In this document: in pieces, positions 1 to 8,624 of the stretch
Layout of the letters: each line of letters starts with the position of its first letter
Position numbering within the stretch: the first letter of the stretch is position 1
From: Clostridiales bacterium
Lineage (GTDB): Bacteria > Bacillota > Clostridia > Lachnospirales > WQUN01
Assembly: GCA_031269465.1 (NCBI GenBank)
Contig: JAISZB010000371.1
Coordinates: forward strand, 1-48,901
DNA: 48,901 nucleotides
Direction: 5' to 3'
The notes under the pieces: generated by a model
Database searches by the model: none
The model's input: only the letters and a program-made list of their open reading frames with translations
Told to the model about the DNA's origin: nothing
Made by a program: the position numbers and the translations under genes

Positions 1-98
1 TTTTTTCTAATAATATCCTTTTTTGTCTTTGAGTTTTTCCTTTTTTCGAAATCCCCATATAGCGCCCACCCCCACTACCTGTACAGTCAAGCCACATA

Positions 99-115
99 AT
101 ATGCAAATCAGTATA
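99..115. repeat. MITE tail fragment
   Basis: This is a short match to the terminal part of the dispersed palindromic repeat described at 1320-1454 (TGCAAATCAGTATA). Only the outer end is present, so it is either a remnant or chance. Apart from it, bases 1-319 show nothing recognisable except the purine-rich ribosome binding site at 301-308 for the next gene. Confidence 0.4.
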
Positions 116-319
116 AATGACTTCAATCGTCCCATTTGAAGCGCTTTATTTCAATGATTGATGCAATTAGAATAATAAAGATATTTGAAGAGCTTTGTAG
201 GCGTTATGAAAAATCTTTTCCCAGATGAAGGCGACTACTTTACAACTCTTATTCCAACATATATGATATTGTGAGAAACTATCATTGATCTTAGTTTTCA
301 GAGAGGGGTTGCAAAGGAT

Positions 320-1012
320 ATGACTTTGAATGATACGATTTCTGTTAGGCGAACAGTTAGAAAGTTTGACAAGACTCCGCTTGAGACAAAAGTCCTAAGC
401 GAGATCAAAAAAGTGGTAGCTGATACAAAGCAACTTATCGGACAAAACGCAAGATTTGAATTTGTGCAGGCTGATGATGTGAAGGGTGGATCTGCCCCGC
501 ATTATATACTTGCTTTTTGTGACAAGAGCGATGCCAATTATGCGAATGTAGGATATGTACTTCAGAAAGCGGATCTGCATATCCAAAGCATTGGCCTGGG
601 GAGCGCTTGGCTGGGAAGCGTCAAGCCGAAAGCTAAAAGGAATGATTTTTGCATTGCTCTTGCTTTTGGAAAAACTGAAGTCCCTGTAAGGATCAGTGAA
701 TCCGAATTCAAAAGACTAAAGCTTTCAGATATAAGCCCTGTTGAAAACGGCATAGCGCGAGCTGCCAGACTTGCTCCATCGGCGATGAATTCACAGCCGT
801 GGAAACTGCGCTTTGAAGAAGGAAAAGTCATTGTTCAGCTTTCTCCAAGAGGGGCGATGAGGCTTATTCTTGGAACAAAGTTGAACAAAGTCGATTTGGG
901 GATTGTCACGAGGCATGTGGAGGTAGCTCTTAGAAACGAAGGCAAACGCATAAAGAGCATTATCACAAGCCCTTCAGGGAAAGATTTGCAAATTGAGGTA
1001 TCTTACAAATAA
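320..1012 (+). CDS. Nitroreductase family protein (TM1586 type)
   Basis: A 230-residue putative FMN-dependent oxidoreductase with no predicted membrane segment. The N-terminus has the nitroreductase signature SVRRTVRKFD (residues 8-17). A second typical motif, ARLAPSAMNSQPWKL, starts the second half near residue 149. This two-lobed layout is that of the TM1586-type putative nitroreductases, in which both half-folds lie in one chain, and the length fits. The ATG at 320 follows GAGAGGGG at 301-308. It appears monocistronic; the next gene on this strand is 3 kb away. The physiological substrate cannot be told from the sequence. Confidence 0.85.
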   Translation: MTLNDTISVRRTVRKFDKTPLETKVLSEIKKVVADTKQLIGQNARFEFVQADDVKGGSAPHYILAFCDKSDANYANVGYVLQKADLHIQSIGLGSAWLGSVKPKAKRNDFCIALAFGKTEVPVRISESEFKRLKLSDISPVENGIARAARLAPSAMNSQPWKLRFEEGKVIVQLSPRGAMRLILGTKLNKVDLGIVTRHVEVALRNEGKRIKSIITSPSGKDLQIEVSYK

Positions 1013-1055
1013 AAGGTTCATGATGTGAAGGCACCTTCTAGCAGGCAGACTGATT

Positions 1056-1172
1056 AGTTCCGATTTTGGAGCTTGATTATACAGTGAGTGCAAAATGCCG
1101 ATATCTGCATTTCTCACTATTCAAAGGATAAGCAAGCTCCAAATCGGCACATTTTGCTGCAAATCGTCATAC
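1056..1172. repeat. Palindromic MITE copy
   Basis: The arm TTCCGATTTTGGAGCTTG (1058-1075) is mirrored by CAAGCTCCAAATCGG (1133-1147). An inner imperfect repeat (GTGAGTGCAAAATG / GCATTTCTCAC) lies between them. The copy ends in a TGCTGCAAATCGTCATA tail like those of the other copies. It can fold into one long hairpin and has no coding capacity. Confidence 0.8.
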
Positions 1173-1319
1173 CTAAAAACAAAGGCAATCAGGACTCTTG
1201 CGGCGCAAATGGACGACGCAACAAGAAAGAATTGGAACAATATCGGAGATTATCGTTTCAGCTTTAAACTCTTCCGTACGCAGTTGAATCATACTTGGCT
1301 TTAGTCCATATTTATAAGA

Positions 1320-1454
1320 TATACCGCTTTTCATCAAATGTTCCTTTTTTTGGAGCTTGACTGTCCATTGAGTGGTGCGAAATGTCGGTACCTGCATTTC
1401 GCACTCGCTGTATAATCAAGCTCCAAAAAAGGCAGTTTAGTACGAAAATACATT
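1320..1454. repeat. Palindromic MITE, well preserved copy
   Basis: It starts with TATACCGCTTTTCATCAAATG and then the arm CCTTTTTTTGGAGCTTGA. The inner palindrome GGTGCGAAATG...CATTTCGCAC follows, then TATAATCAAGCTCCAAAAAAGG and a decayed outer tail. The nested outer, middle and inner arms define the family: about 90-140 bp, non-coding, hairpin-forming, with TATA-type ends. Confidence 0.85.
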
Positions 1455-1455
1455 T

Positions 1456-2112
1456 TATGGATATTTGACCATGCCTCAAATACACAAATGACTTAATATT
1501 TTCACCATTGGCTGTGAAGCGCAGCGTCATGGGGTTTATATGAAAAGCAGTATAACTTGAGAGTTAAGAGTTCTCTTGTTTAATTTTGATGCTTGGTTAA
1601 ATCATCTAGAATTCATACATGATAATTTTACTGCTTATAATTTATTATTATTTTGATTTTCTAGTAGGATGCCGCTCCAAAATTTGAATTTCCTTGCAAA
1701 CTTCAGCCCCGGCACTTGAAATTCTCCTGAAAACCCCTTAAAATACAGCCGAGCTCTCTGATTTGAATACACAAAGGAGGCGAACCAGGCGGCAATCCGC
1801 TCAAGCGGCAATGGCTGAATCCTTCTATGAAACCGCCGGGAAATTTGAGAAATGCTTCAGCGCAAAGGCGGCGTTCCGCTGGTTCACAGCCTTTATCCCG
1901 GGTTCAATCCTCGCGTCGGATTGCGGAGGGGCGCTCCGACATGAAACCAACGCCTTGCCTCCATGCCAATTGCTGTAATCAATTTAGCCAGGTGTAGCGG
2001 CAGATTCATTTCCAGCAGAAGTTTCATGCGGTTTCGATCCCGGTTTCAAGCTCTTGAGCCAACGGCGTAATTATCCCGTTCCATGCCAAAAAGAACTGAA
2101 CTGAACGCAAAG
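1456..2112. other. Gap with an unidentified gene remnant
   Basis: No convincing gene was found. One open frame at 1763-1978 (+), 71 codons, starts at a rare codon (TTG) and is Ala/Arg-rich without a recognisable motif. The GC-rich patch 1740-1975 contrasts with the AT-rich flanks and reads like a decayed insertion. I could not assign it to a family. Confidence 0.4.
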
Positions 2113-2145
2113 AAAAAGAGCGCATGAAACTCATGAGCTCTTTTC
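2113..2145 (-). terminator. Terminator of the acidic-protein gene
   Basis: A hairpin with arms AAAAAGAGCGCATGA and TCATGAGCTCTTTTC (one mismatch) and a 3-nt loop lies about 40 nt beyond the stop of the minus-strand gene ending at 2183. A T-run follows on that strand. A run of A/T on both sides would allow it to work in both directions. Confidence 0.75.
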
Positions 2146-2182
2146 ATCTTGAAAATTAGATTCGCGCGGCGCATACATAACT

Positions 2183-3463
2183 CTATATGGTTTGAATTAC
2201 TCTCCAAATGTCAGATTGGAGCGGATCCATCTCCTCAAGCGCACTCGTGACAAGACCGTTGCGCTTGTCTTTCAGGCAGCAACGCCTAATGCCTTTCAAG
2301 TTTTCAAGCATTTGAAGCTTGGTCAGAGAAACACCGTGCGACAGCAGTTCCTTGTGCAGGGCATGCACTAGCATCTGTCCCAGCATGCAACAGAAAATCT
2401 GAACTTTTGTCTTGGGATCATTGAAAGCGAAACCAAGGCTGGCAGCATTGAACTGAGCTTGTGAATCTCTGTAGCCTTCTTCTTCGTCTTCATCGCCGTC
2501 TTCGCTGAAGATGCCATGAAGTCCGAATTCGCAATCATTCTCTTCCTCATAACCTTCATCTTCATCATAATCTTCGTCATATTCATCTTCATCGTCAATG
2601 CTGAATTCGGAAAGCGCGTCGATATCATTTTTGCCGATGCCATGGCTTGAATCTGAAAACAGCAAGTCATCCAAGAAGAAATCGCCAATATCAAAAACGT
2701 TGTGAGGCTCTTTATCTTCATTTTTACATTCATCGTCATTTTCATCGTTTTCGAAGCTGAAGCTGGGAAAAGCCTTGAAATCATCTGAAAGAGAAAATGC
2801 ATCCCCAAAAACCACGCTAAGATCATCTTTTTCTTCGGCGTCTTCATCTTCCTTGAACAAGTCGAAGAAATAATTGAGGTTGAAATTGAATTCCTCAATC
2901 CTGCTCATGATTTCATTGCTTAAAGAAGAATATAGGCAAGACAGGGTAAATTTGTCCATTTCAGGATCGCCATCGTTATGAGTGAAATCTGTAATGTCCA
3001 CCAGCTCTTCTTCAGCTTCGACGAGATCATCTTCTGTTACAAGCTCCATTTGCTCTAGAAAATACTGCTTGGTGAATATTTCAGGATCAAGATTCATTTC
3101 CCCCGGAAGGCTTGTTGACCTGAACCAACCTCTGAAGGAATCAAGATCTCCAGGGCAGCAGACCGTTTGAACCGCTAGAAGCAAGAGGCTGGTGCTGGAC
3201 TTTATTCCGCTTTCTCCGGGGTGTCCCAAAAAAATAATATCGTCAAGGCATTCCTCAATCTCAAGCTTTTCAGCCATTTTAATCAGCGCGAAGGTGTCTC
3301 CGTGCGAATATGACCTCAGCGAGAGGCTTTCAAACTTTTCATTCGCAAGCGATTCGGCGAAGCTTCTAGTTGTCGTTGCGTACTCGATTACAACTGGCCT
3401 CAGCATTTCGACAGCTTCATTTTTGGAGTCGGCATCGGGTTGTTTTTTACGAATAGACGCCAT
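2183..3463 (-). CDS. IS1634-type transposase-derived acidic protein, no DDE core
   Basis: This 426-residue protein keeps both ends of an IS1634-family transposase but not its middle. Residues 51-156 read like the family's N-terminal region (SYSHGDTFALIKMAEKL, then the TSLLLLAVQ...DSFRGWFRSTSLP pattern). Residues 345-426 read like its C-terminal region (DPKTKVQIFCCMLGQMLVHAL, ending SALEEMDPLQ). Where the roughly 300-residue DDE nuclease core should be there is an acidic stretch (about 160-335) with runs of D and E, e.g. DDEDEYDEDYDEDEGYEEE, and no DDE motifs. The frame is intact and has its own terminator at 2113-2145. The ATG at 3463 suits the GGGGGTG site at about 3470-3476 better than the GTG two codons upstream. 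Family membership is by eye; the role is unknown, possibly DNA-binding or regulatory. Confidence 0.7.
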   Translation of the reverse strand: MASIRKKQPDADSKNEAVEMLRPVVIEYATTTRSFAESLANEKFESLSLRSYSHGDTFALIKMAEKLEIEECLDDIIFLGHPGESGIKSSTSLLLLAVQTVCCPGDLDSFRGWFRSTSLPGEMNLDPEIFTKQYFLEQMELVTEDDLVEAEEELVDITDFTHNDGDPEMDKFTLSCLYSSLSNEIMSRIEEFNFNLNYFFDLFKEDEDAEEKDDLSVVFGDAFSLSDDFKAFPSFSFENDENDDECKNEDKEPHNVFDIGDFFLDDLLFSDSSHGIGKNDIDALSEFSIDDEDEYDEDYDEDEGYEEENDCEFGLHGIFSEDGDEDEEEGYRDSQAQFNAASLGFAFNDPKTKVQIFCCMLGQMLVHALHKELLSHGVSLTKLQMLENLKGIRRCCLKDKRNGLVTSALEEMDPLQSDIWRVIQTI

Positions 3464-4008
3464 TTTCACACCCCCATTGTAATTTGTCTCAAATATATAT
3501 CAAACCCTAATGTGCTTGAATGCTTTGCAGATGCTTAATCGGAACACGGGTCGAATATTGCGCCGACTAAGAAGAACAATTGATATATCCTATGAATCTT
3601 CCGCATATGAATTCAGTATATCCCTAGCGCAATCGATTGTCCACTAAAACTAATTAATGGGAGAATACCCCTTTGGGGTTAGGGCTGCCAACAGCCCGCA
3701 ACTCATATATACTTTACTATTATATCATAATATTAGGGTCATGTCTCTAGATTTGATGAAATAAACCAAAAAATAAATTGCCTGGAATGAATGAAATAAA
3801 TGAAAGGGAGGATATTTTGACGAGCAAATTCAGCCATCTGAATTATGTTGCTACTTTGGCGATTCCAGCTGATGGTCGCCTTGCTGATTTGCATATGGAA
3901 TTGCCTAGTTGCATTTGACTGCAAATCAGTATATCATACAAGCTAGCCAATATAAATATATCAAAATTACTTTGGGAGCGACGAAAGCAGAAGCCGGCTT
4001 TTTATAGG
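3464..4008. other. Intergenic region with paired hairpins and MITE tail
   Basis: Two small adjacent perfect hairpins lie at 3667-3679 (ACCCC-TTT-GGGGT) and 3682-3697 (GGGCTG-CCAA-CAGCCC). A MITE end (GCATTTGACTGCAAATCAGTATA) is at 3911-3933. No gene was recognised. The hairpins could belong to the leader of the minus-strand gene or be transcription barriers; no known riboswitch consensus was matched. Confidence 0.5.
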
Positions 4009-5940
4009 GTGACGAGCATTGGCTATGCCAATTCGCGGCAATATGCCATAGCTGCAGCATTTCGTCGCTTATTGTCTGGAGATGATATTTTGAACCTTCA
4101 TGAGATAGTGGAGGCCTTGGAGGCAGGCTCCGCGGATAGCATGCTTCCTGAAGCGAAAGATCTCAAACGCATGAAAACCGTCTCAACTCATCCCTTTTAC
4201 CGCTCAATCAGGGCGCCTATTGAAAAAGCGGCTGATGAGCTTTCAGGTTCACCCATAGCGAGCTTGCCGTTTTCATTGCTTAAGAAGTTCGATGATCCGC
4301 AAGGCGGTTCCAGGAGAGAGTATGAAGATGTATATTTCAGCCGCAGGAAAAGGCTGACGGCATTCGCGGCTTCGCATTTGATTTCGCCCTCCAGCGAGAG
4401 GCTCTCCGATCTGGAAGACGCCATATGGGCTATATGCGATGAATACTCATGGTGCTTGCCGGCCCATATGGGTTTTAGCGAAGCTCAATATGCTTCAGGC
4501 GCCCCGTTTATTGATGACTCCGGGCTGTTTTTTGGAAAAATGAGCCGAAAAGAGCAATTGATTGATCTATTCGCCGCTGAAACTGCATTTTCACTGTCTG
4601 AAATAACTTCAATCATTTCCGGGATCAATCCAATGGTGGTTCGCAGGGCTAGGGAAGAAGTATTTAAAAGAGCCCTCATTCCGTACATGTCCTTCGATTC
4701 AGACGCAAGAAGCTGGGAGTGCGGCAGCTCGAACTGGGCAGCCGTCTGCGCGGGAGGATTGGGAGCGTCTGCAATGTATTTGATTAGAGAACCCTTGGCC
4801 TTAGGGCGATATATTCATAGAGTCCTAAGCTCCATGGAGACGTTTCTGAGCGGTTTCAGCGATGACGGCGCATGCCTCGAAGGATTGTCGTACTGGTCGT
4901 ATGGATTCGGATTCTTCATATACTTTGCGGATCTGCTCAAAGCTCGAACCAATGGCATCATCGACTTGACTCAAGGAGCAAAGGTAAAGAAGATAATGCT
5001 ATTCCAGCAGAAATGCTTCTTAGGGCTAAACAAGACCATAAGCTTTTCAGATGCGCCAAGAGAGTGCGGATTTGTGCCCGGCCTGACATATTACTTGAAA
5101 AAATCCAATCCCGAAGTGGAGATTCCAGATAAATCGCTGATGCTGACATTCGGGGATGATCATTGCTTTCGGTGGCCTGTCGAGTTAAGAAGCCTGCTTT
5201 GGCCGTCTCCTGATGTTGACGGAGGCGCTGCGCTTAAGGATGGGTTCTTTGCTTTTTCTGACGCGCAGTGGTGCTCGGCTAGATTTAAAGGCTTTTCATT
5301 TGCCTGCAAGGGAGGCGTGAACGCTGAGCCTCACAACCATAATGACGTTGGGAGTTTTCTTGCGGCGGGGATGGGAGAATGGCTGATTGTCGATCCAGGA
5401 GCAGGCTCATATACAAAGAAGTACTTTGGATCCGAAAGATATGAATTGTTCACGCCAAGTTCCAGAGGCCATTCCGTTCCCATAATTAACGGACGGCATC
5501 AAATGCCTGGAACCGAATTCAGAGCTTGCGCGTTTGAAGCGCGCGAGGGCGCAAAAGAGATTAGGATAGGCATGAACCTGGCTGGCGCATACGGCATTGG
5601 CGATATGATTGCGCTAAATAGGAGCTTTCGCGTTTTCAAGGACGGAAGCGGCATGGAGATGACTGATAGCTTTGAATTTCTAAATCCGCCTGAATCAGTA
5701 GTGGAACGTTTCATAACGCTTAGGGAGCCGGAGCTGTCGGAGGCAGGGGCGCTAATTAAGACTTGCGGCTCGCAAGCAATCCTCGAGTGGAATCAAGATG
5801 AAGCGGAGGCATCATTGTTTGAGGAGCGGAGAATGGCTCACCATGAAATTGAAGAAACGCTCTACTGCCTGGACTTGAGATTGAAAAGCCAACGAAGCTG
5901 CTTCAGCTTCAGGATAAAAATAAAAGTTGAGGCTCAATAA
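4009..5940 (+). CDS. Heparinase II/III family protein
   Basis: A protein of about 643 residues with the layout of heparinase II/III-type polysaccharide lyases. The N-terminal half is an alpha/alpha toroid-like helical domain (including RSWECGSSNWAAVCAGG near residue 240 and FSDDGACLEGLSYWSYGF near 285). The C-terminal half is a beta-sandwich with the signature NAEPHNHNDVGSFL (about residue 440) and LIVDPGAGSYTKKYFG. The HNHND cluster provides the expected catalytic/metal His residues. No signal peptide is visible, so it may act on imported oligosaccharides. The frame is open upstream of the GTG at 4009 and no strong ribosome site is seen, so the start is uncertain. It appears monocistronic. 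Confidence 0.82.
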   Translation: MTSIGYANSRQYAIAAAFRRLLSGDDILNLHEIVEALEAGSADSMLPEAKDLKRMKTVSTHPFYRSIRAPIEKAADELSGSPIASLPFSLLKKFDDPQGGSRREYEDVYFSRRKRLTAFAASHLISPSSERLSDLEDAIWAICDEYSWCLPAHMGFSEAQYASGAPFIDDSGLFFGKMSRKEQLIDLFAAETAFSLSEITSIISGINPMVVRRAREEVFKRALIPYMSFDSDARSWECGSSNWAAVCAGGLGASAMYLIREPLALGRYIHRVLSSMETFLSGFSDDGACLEGLSYWSYGFGFFIYFADLLKARTNGIIDLTQGAKVKKIMLFQQKCFLGLNKTISFSDAPRECGFVPGLTYYLKKSNPEVEIPDKSLMLTFGDDHCFRWPVELRSLLWPSPDVDGGAALKDGFFAFSDAQWCSARFKGFSFACKGGVNAEPHNHNDVGSFLAAGMGEWLIVDPGAGSYTKKYFGSERYELFTPSSRGHSVPIINGRHQMPGTEFRACAFEAREGAKEIRIGMNLAGAYGIGDMIALNRSFRVFKDGSGMEMTDSFEFLNPPESVVERFITLREPELSEAGALIKTCGSQAILEWNQDEAEASLFEERRMAHHEIEETLYCLDLRLKSQRSCFSFRIKIKVEAQ

Positions 5941-5949
5941 TATGCTGGC

Positions 5950-6037
5950 TATACCGAATTCCTTTTTAGAGCTTGATTATCTTGAAACCTGTATAATCAA
6001 GCTCCAAAAAAGGCAATTTTCTATGAAAATCAGTATA
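5950..6037. repeat. MITE copy next to a terminator
   Basis: It begins TATACCGAATTCC and ends ATCAGTATA. The inner arms AGAGCTTGATTAT and ATAATCAAGCTCC surround a short spacer; the central palindrome is missing, so this is a short variant. Its right end abuts the terminator stem at 6037. Confidence 0.85.
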
Positions 6038-6079
6038 AAAAGGGGGAGGCCCAGGCACTGCCTGGGCCTCCCCCTTTTT
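6037..6079. terminator. Strong bidirectional terminator
   Basis: A perfect 19-bp stem (AAAAAGGGGGAGGCCCAGG / CCTGGGCCTCCCCCTTTTT) has a 5-nt loop, with A-tracts and T-tracts at its two ends. It lies between convergent genes: heparinase (+) ends at 5940 and the kinase (-) ends at 6095. It can therefore stop transcription from both sides. Confidence 0.92.
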
Positions 6080-6094
6080 AAGCCGCGCGGCGAG

Positions 6095-7318
6095 CTAGGC
6101 TGCGAGCGCGAAGGCCACTGAAAACAAAGTTCCGTCTTCACCGCTTGAGGCTGTTATCTTCGCGTGGTGAAGATCCGCGATGTTTTTCGCGATGGCGAGT
6201 CCAAGGCCGTATCCTTCATTGGTTCTGGAAGTGTCGGCTCTATAGAAGCGCTCAAATAGCCTGCTTATGTCTTCCTCTGAAAGAGGCGCTCCGCTGTTGT
6301 GAACGCCAAGGATTGCCTTGGACTGCCTGGAAGAGACGGTGACGGCTACTGTGCCGCCGCTGTCGGAGTATTTGATGGCATTGTCCAGCAGTATGCTGAT
6401 AAGCTGGCGAAGCTGGGCTTCATCCGCGTTAATGAAGATGTCGCGGGAAATCCCCTCTGTATCTATGCAAATCTTTCGCTCAAAGGCTACAGCCTCAAAG
6501 GCGAGGGACGAACCGAAAGCCAAGTCGCTTAAGCTGAGCCTGGAGTGGTGGACAGTCATTTTGGCGTCATCAGTTTTAGCCAGGAATAAGAGGTTTTCGA
6601 CCAGCTTTTTCATGCTCTGAGCTTCAGCCTCGGTATTTTCTATCCAATGGGAAGCCTCGGCGGAGTCTGACTCCATAGACTTGAGTATTCCTATGTTTGC
6701 AAGTATCACAGTCAGAGGAGTTTTCAGCTCATGGGAAGCGTCAGCGACGAAGCGTCGCTGCTGGCGCCAAGCCAGCTCTGCTGGCTTGAATATCCACCTG
6801 GACAGGAACAGGCTTATAGCGAAGAAGGCGGCAAGAGATGCAGCCATGGACAGCGACGAAATGATAATGGAGTTTCTTATGGCAGCCAACTCGTTTGTTC
6901 TGTCTATTACAGCAACTTTGATGCCGCCATGTTCAGATGTTTTCATGTACCTTAGATTGTATTCTCTTAAAACTCCCACGATTTCATCGCTTGCCAAGAT
7001 TCTAGAGGCTATCTGGGCAAGGCTGTAGTCCGTGATGCTGATGTTGTCTGAATAGGTGACAAATACCGCTCCGCCTGCAGTCACTCTGAAAACCAGCACG
7101 GGCGATGGGGAAAAGCCTTCTGCGCGTTGCTGTCCGAAATAGAATGGAGGGGCCTTTTGATTGTCCATTCTATTAAGGGATAATTTGAGCGCGGAAACGC
7201 TTTCGCTTCGCTGCTGGTTGAAGTTGGATGCGCACAGCGCTGAAAAAACAATGACCATAACTGTAAAAACTAACAGCATATTTATTATTATGAACTTTTT
7301 TTGAAGATCTCGAATCAT
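6095..7318 (-). CDS. Sensor histidine kinase, orphan
   Basis: A 407-residue membrane sensor kinase. Transmembrane segments lie at about 9-30 and 150-173, flanking an extracytoplasmic sensor region of about 120 residues. The H-box is FVADASHELKTPLTV (phospho-acceptor His196), the N-box LLDNAIKYSDSGG, the F-box LFERFYRAD and the G-box GYGLGLAIAK. The ATG at 7318 is preceded by AGGGAGAG (about 7329-7336); an upstream extension has no such site. No response regulator lies beside it, which is unusual for this EnvZ/PhoR-like type. It is divergent from the VTC-domain operon, whose promoter carries an OmpR-like box, so the absent partner may control that operon. Confidence 0.9.
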   Translation of the reverse strand: MIRDLQKKFIIINMLLVFTVMVIVFSALCASNFNQQRSESVSALKLSLNRMDNQKAPPFYFGQQRAEGFSPSPVLVFRVTAGGAVFVTYSDNISITDYSLAQIASRILASDEIVGVLREYNLRYMKTSEHGGIKVAVIDRTNELAAIRNSIIISSLSMAASLAAFFAISLFLSRWIFKPAELAWRQQRRFVADASHELKTPLTVILANIGILKSMESDSAEASHWIENTEAEAQSMKKLVENLLFLAKTDDAKMTVHHSRLSLSDLAFGSSLAFEAVAFERKICIDTEGISRDIFINADEAQLRQLISILLDNAIKYSDSGGTVAVTVSSRQSKAILGVHNSGAPLSEEDISRLFERFYRADTSRTNEGYGLGLAIAKNIADLHHAKITASSGEDGTLFSVAFALAA

Positions 7319-7463
7319 GGATTGGTTCTCTCCCTGATATATCGATTTGAACGAGCTAAAAGCTTCCTTGCCGAGCATTCTTACGCTTTGAAAAAGCATA
7401 TCACCAAGAGCTTAAATTAATCTGAAGCTTCAAAATTTCAGATATAATGATTCGCATATGAAA

Positions 7464-7556
7464 GTTCCTAATTTGCATCTGGCTGTACAGCGTGCGCGAA
7501 ATGGAGATATAGGCATTTAGCGCCTTGAAAGCGGACAGTCAAGCTCCAAATTAGGA
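7464..7556. repeat. MITE copy, subtype with GCGGACAGTCAAGCTCC arm
   Basis: The left end is GTTCCTAATTTGCATCTGGCTGTACAG; the right end is GGACAGTCAAGCTCCAAATTAGGA. Its reverse complement shares GTCCGCTTTCAAGGCGC with the copy at 12140-12225, so these two form a subfamily. It lies in the divergent kinase/VTC promoter region. Confidence 0.75.
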
Positions 7557-7591
7557 TCATCACTCTGCGAACCAGCAAATAAATCTTAGAT

Positions 7592-7618
7592 TTTACTTAA
7601 AATTCACTTGAATTTCAC
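7592..7618 (+). promoter_or_regulatory. OmpR-type direct-repeat box
   Basis: TTTAC (7592-7596), TTCAC (7603-7607) and TTCAC (7614-7618) repeat at exactly 11-bp steps. That is the spacing used by OmpR/PhoB-family response regulators binding as tandem monomers. The box ends about 38 bp upstream of a TATAAT, the position expected for an activator. Confidence 0.55.
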
Positions 7619-7632
7619 AGGCAGTTTTTTTC

Positions 7633-7661
7633 AGACTATTTTAAGACTTGCGCCTTATAAT
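7633..7661 (+). promoter_or_regulatory. Probable promoter of the VTC/DUF4956 operon
   Basis: A perfect -10 TATAAT lies at 7656-7661. The -35 region (7633-7638) is poor, which fits a promoter that needs the activator box at 7592-7618. It would give a leader of about 210 nt before the start at 7878; that leader holds a MITE-tail-like stretch at 7825-7847. Confidence 0.5.
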
Positions 7662-7877
7662 CATGCATATCAACGAAAATAAGATGAAAAAAGAAGGCTT
7701 GCTCTTGAACTCGCTTTCAAATAATTTTAGGAGCGCCATAATCAGCCTTCGCCTTTTTCATCATCCAAATCGCCTCTGGCTGGAACTCGGGCGGATGCAC
7801 CCGAACCAAGTTGGAGGCAGCCTAAATATAATGCAAATCAATATAAATCTCAAGCAAGGCGGGAGGCAAGGCAAAAA

Positions 7878-8624
7878 ATGGCTGAAACTTTTTTCAAGCG
7901 CCGCGAGATCAAGTATATCATAGACGAAAAGCAGCGCGAAAAGATAATGGAGCTGTTAGACGGCTATATGAAAAGCGATGGATATGGAGAGTACACTGTC
8001 AGAAACATCTATTATGATACAGATGCCTTTGACATAGCCAGAATGTCCGCAGACAAGCCGCTGTATAAGGAAAAGCTGAGGCTTAGATCATATGAGAAGG
8101 CAGACGGGCTCTCCCCGGTGTTTCTGGAGCTGAAGAAAAAGTACGACATGGTTACGTACAAGCGGCGGGTCATGCTTCCTCATGATCCGACAGTATCATT
8201 CATTTCCGGAAAGCAGGGCCATGAAGCTTTCCCTGGCATTTGCCAAAAAGATCTCCAGGTGCTTGGCGAGATAAGGCACTTCCTCAAGCTCAATCCTGTA
8301 GCCGCGAAAGTGTTCTTGTGCTATGACAGAATCGCCATGGTTGGAGTGGATGACTGCGAGTTCAGGGTTACACTGGATTCCAATGTAAGATTCAGAAGGA
8401 GCGATTTGAGGCTGGGAGGAGGCTTGCATGGAACTGAGCTCTTGGATTGCGGAAAGTCGCTGATGGAGATAAAGGCAATTGGAGCCATGCCCATGCGGCT
8501 GTCACGGCTTCTCAGTGAATGCGGGATTTTCCCCTCATCATTTTCAAAATACGGGCAGTCCTACCGGATGCTTAGTTGCAAGGGCGGCAATAGAATCGAA
8601 GGGCAGGCGATTGAAAGTGCTTGA
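7878..8624 (+). CDS. VTC-domain (polyphosphate polymerase-like) protein
   Basis: A 248-residue cytoplasmic protein with the VTC fold pattern of basic and acidic beta-strands. Motifs are FFKRREIKYIID at the N-terminus, VRNIYYDTD (about 41-49), LRLRSYEK, VFLELKKKYD and VTYKRRV, with LMEIKAIGAMP near the C-terminus. These alternating R/K/E strands line the triphosphate tunnel in VTC/CYTH-type enzymes. GGGAGG at 7861-7866 precedes the ATG. The gene overlaps the DUF4956 gene by 14 nt and is followed by a Cthe_2159-type lipoprotein. VTC + DUF4956 is a known pairing in Firmicutes, thought to act at the membrane/cell surface. Whether this one makes polyphosphate is untested. Confidence 0.88.
   Translation: MAETFFKRREIKYIIDEKQREKIMELLDGYMKSDGYGEYTVRNIYYDTDAFDIARMSADKPLYKEKLRLRSYEKADGLSPVFLELKKKYDMVTYKRRVMLPHDPTVSFISGKQGHEAFPGICQKDLQVLGEIRHFLKLNPVAAKVFLCYDRIAMVGVDDCEFRVTLDSNVRFRRSDLRLGGGLHGTELLDCGKSLMEIKAIGAMPMRLSRLLSECGIFPSSFSKYGQSYRMLSCKGGNRIEGQAIESA

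Noticed and set aside
3667..3697. A riboswitch upstream of the acidic-protein gene
   Set aside because: Only two short hairpins; no known riboswitch consensus or conserved loops could be matched.
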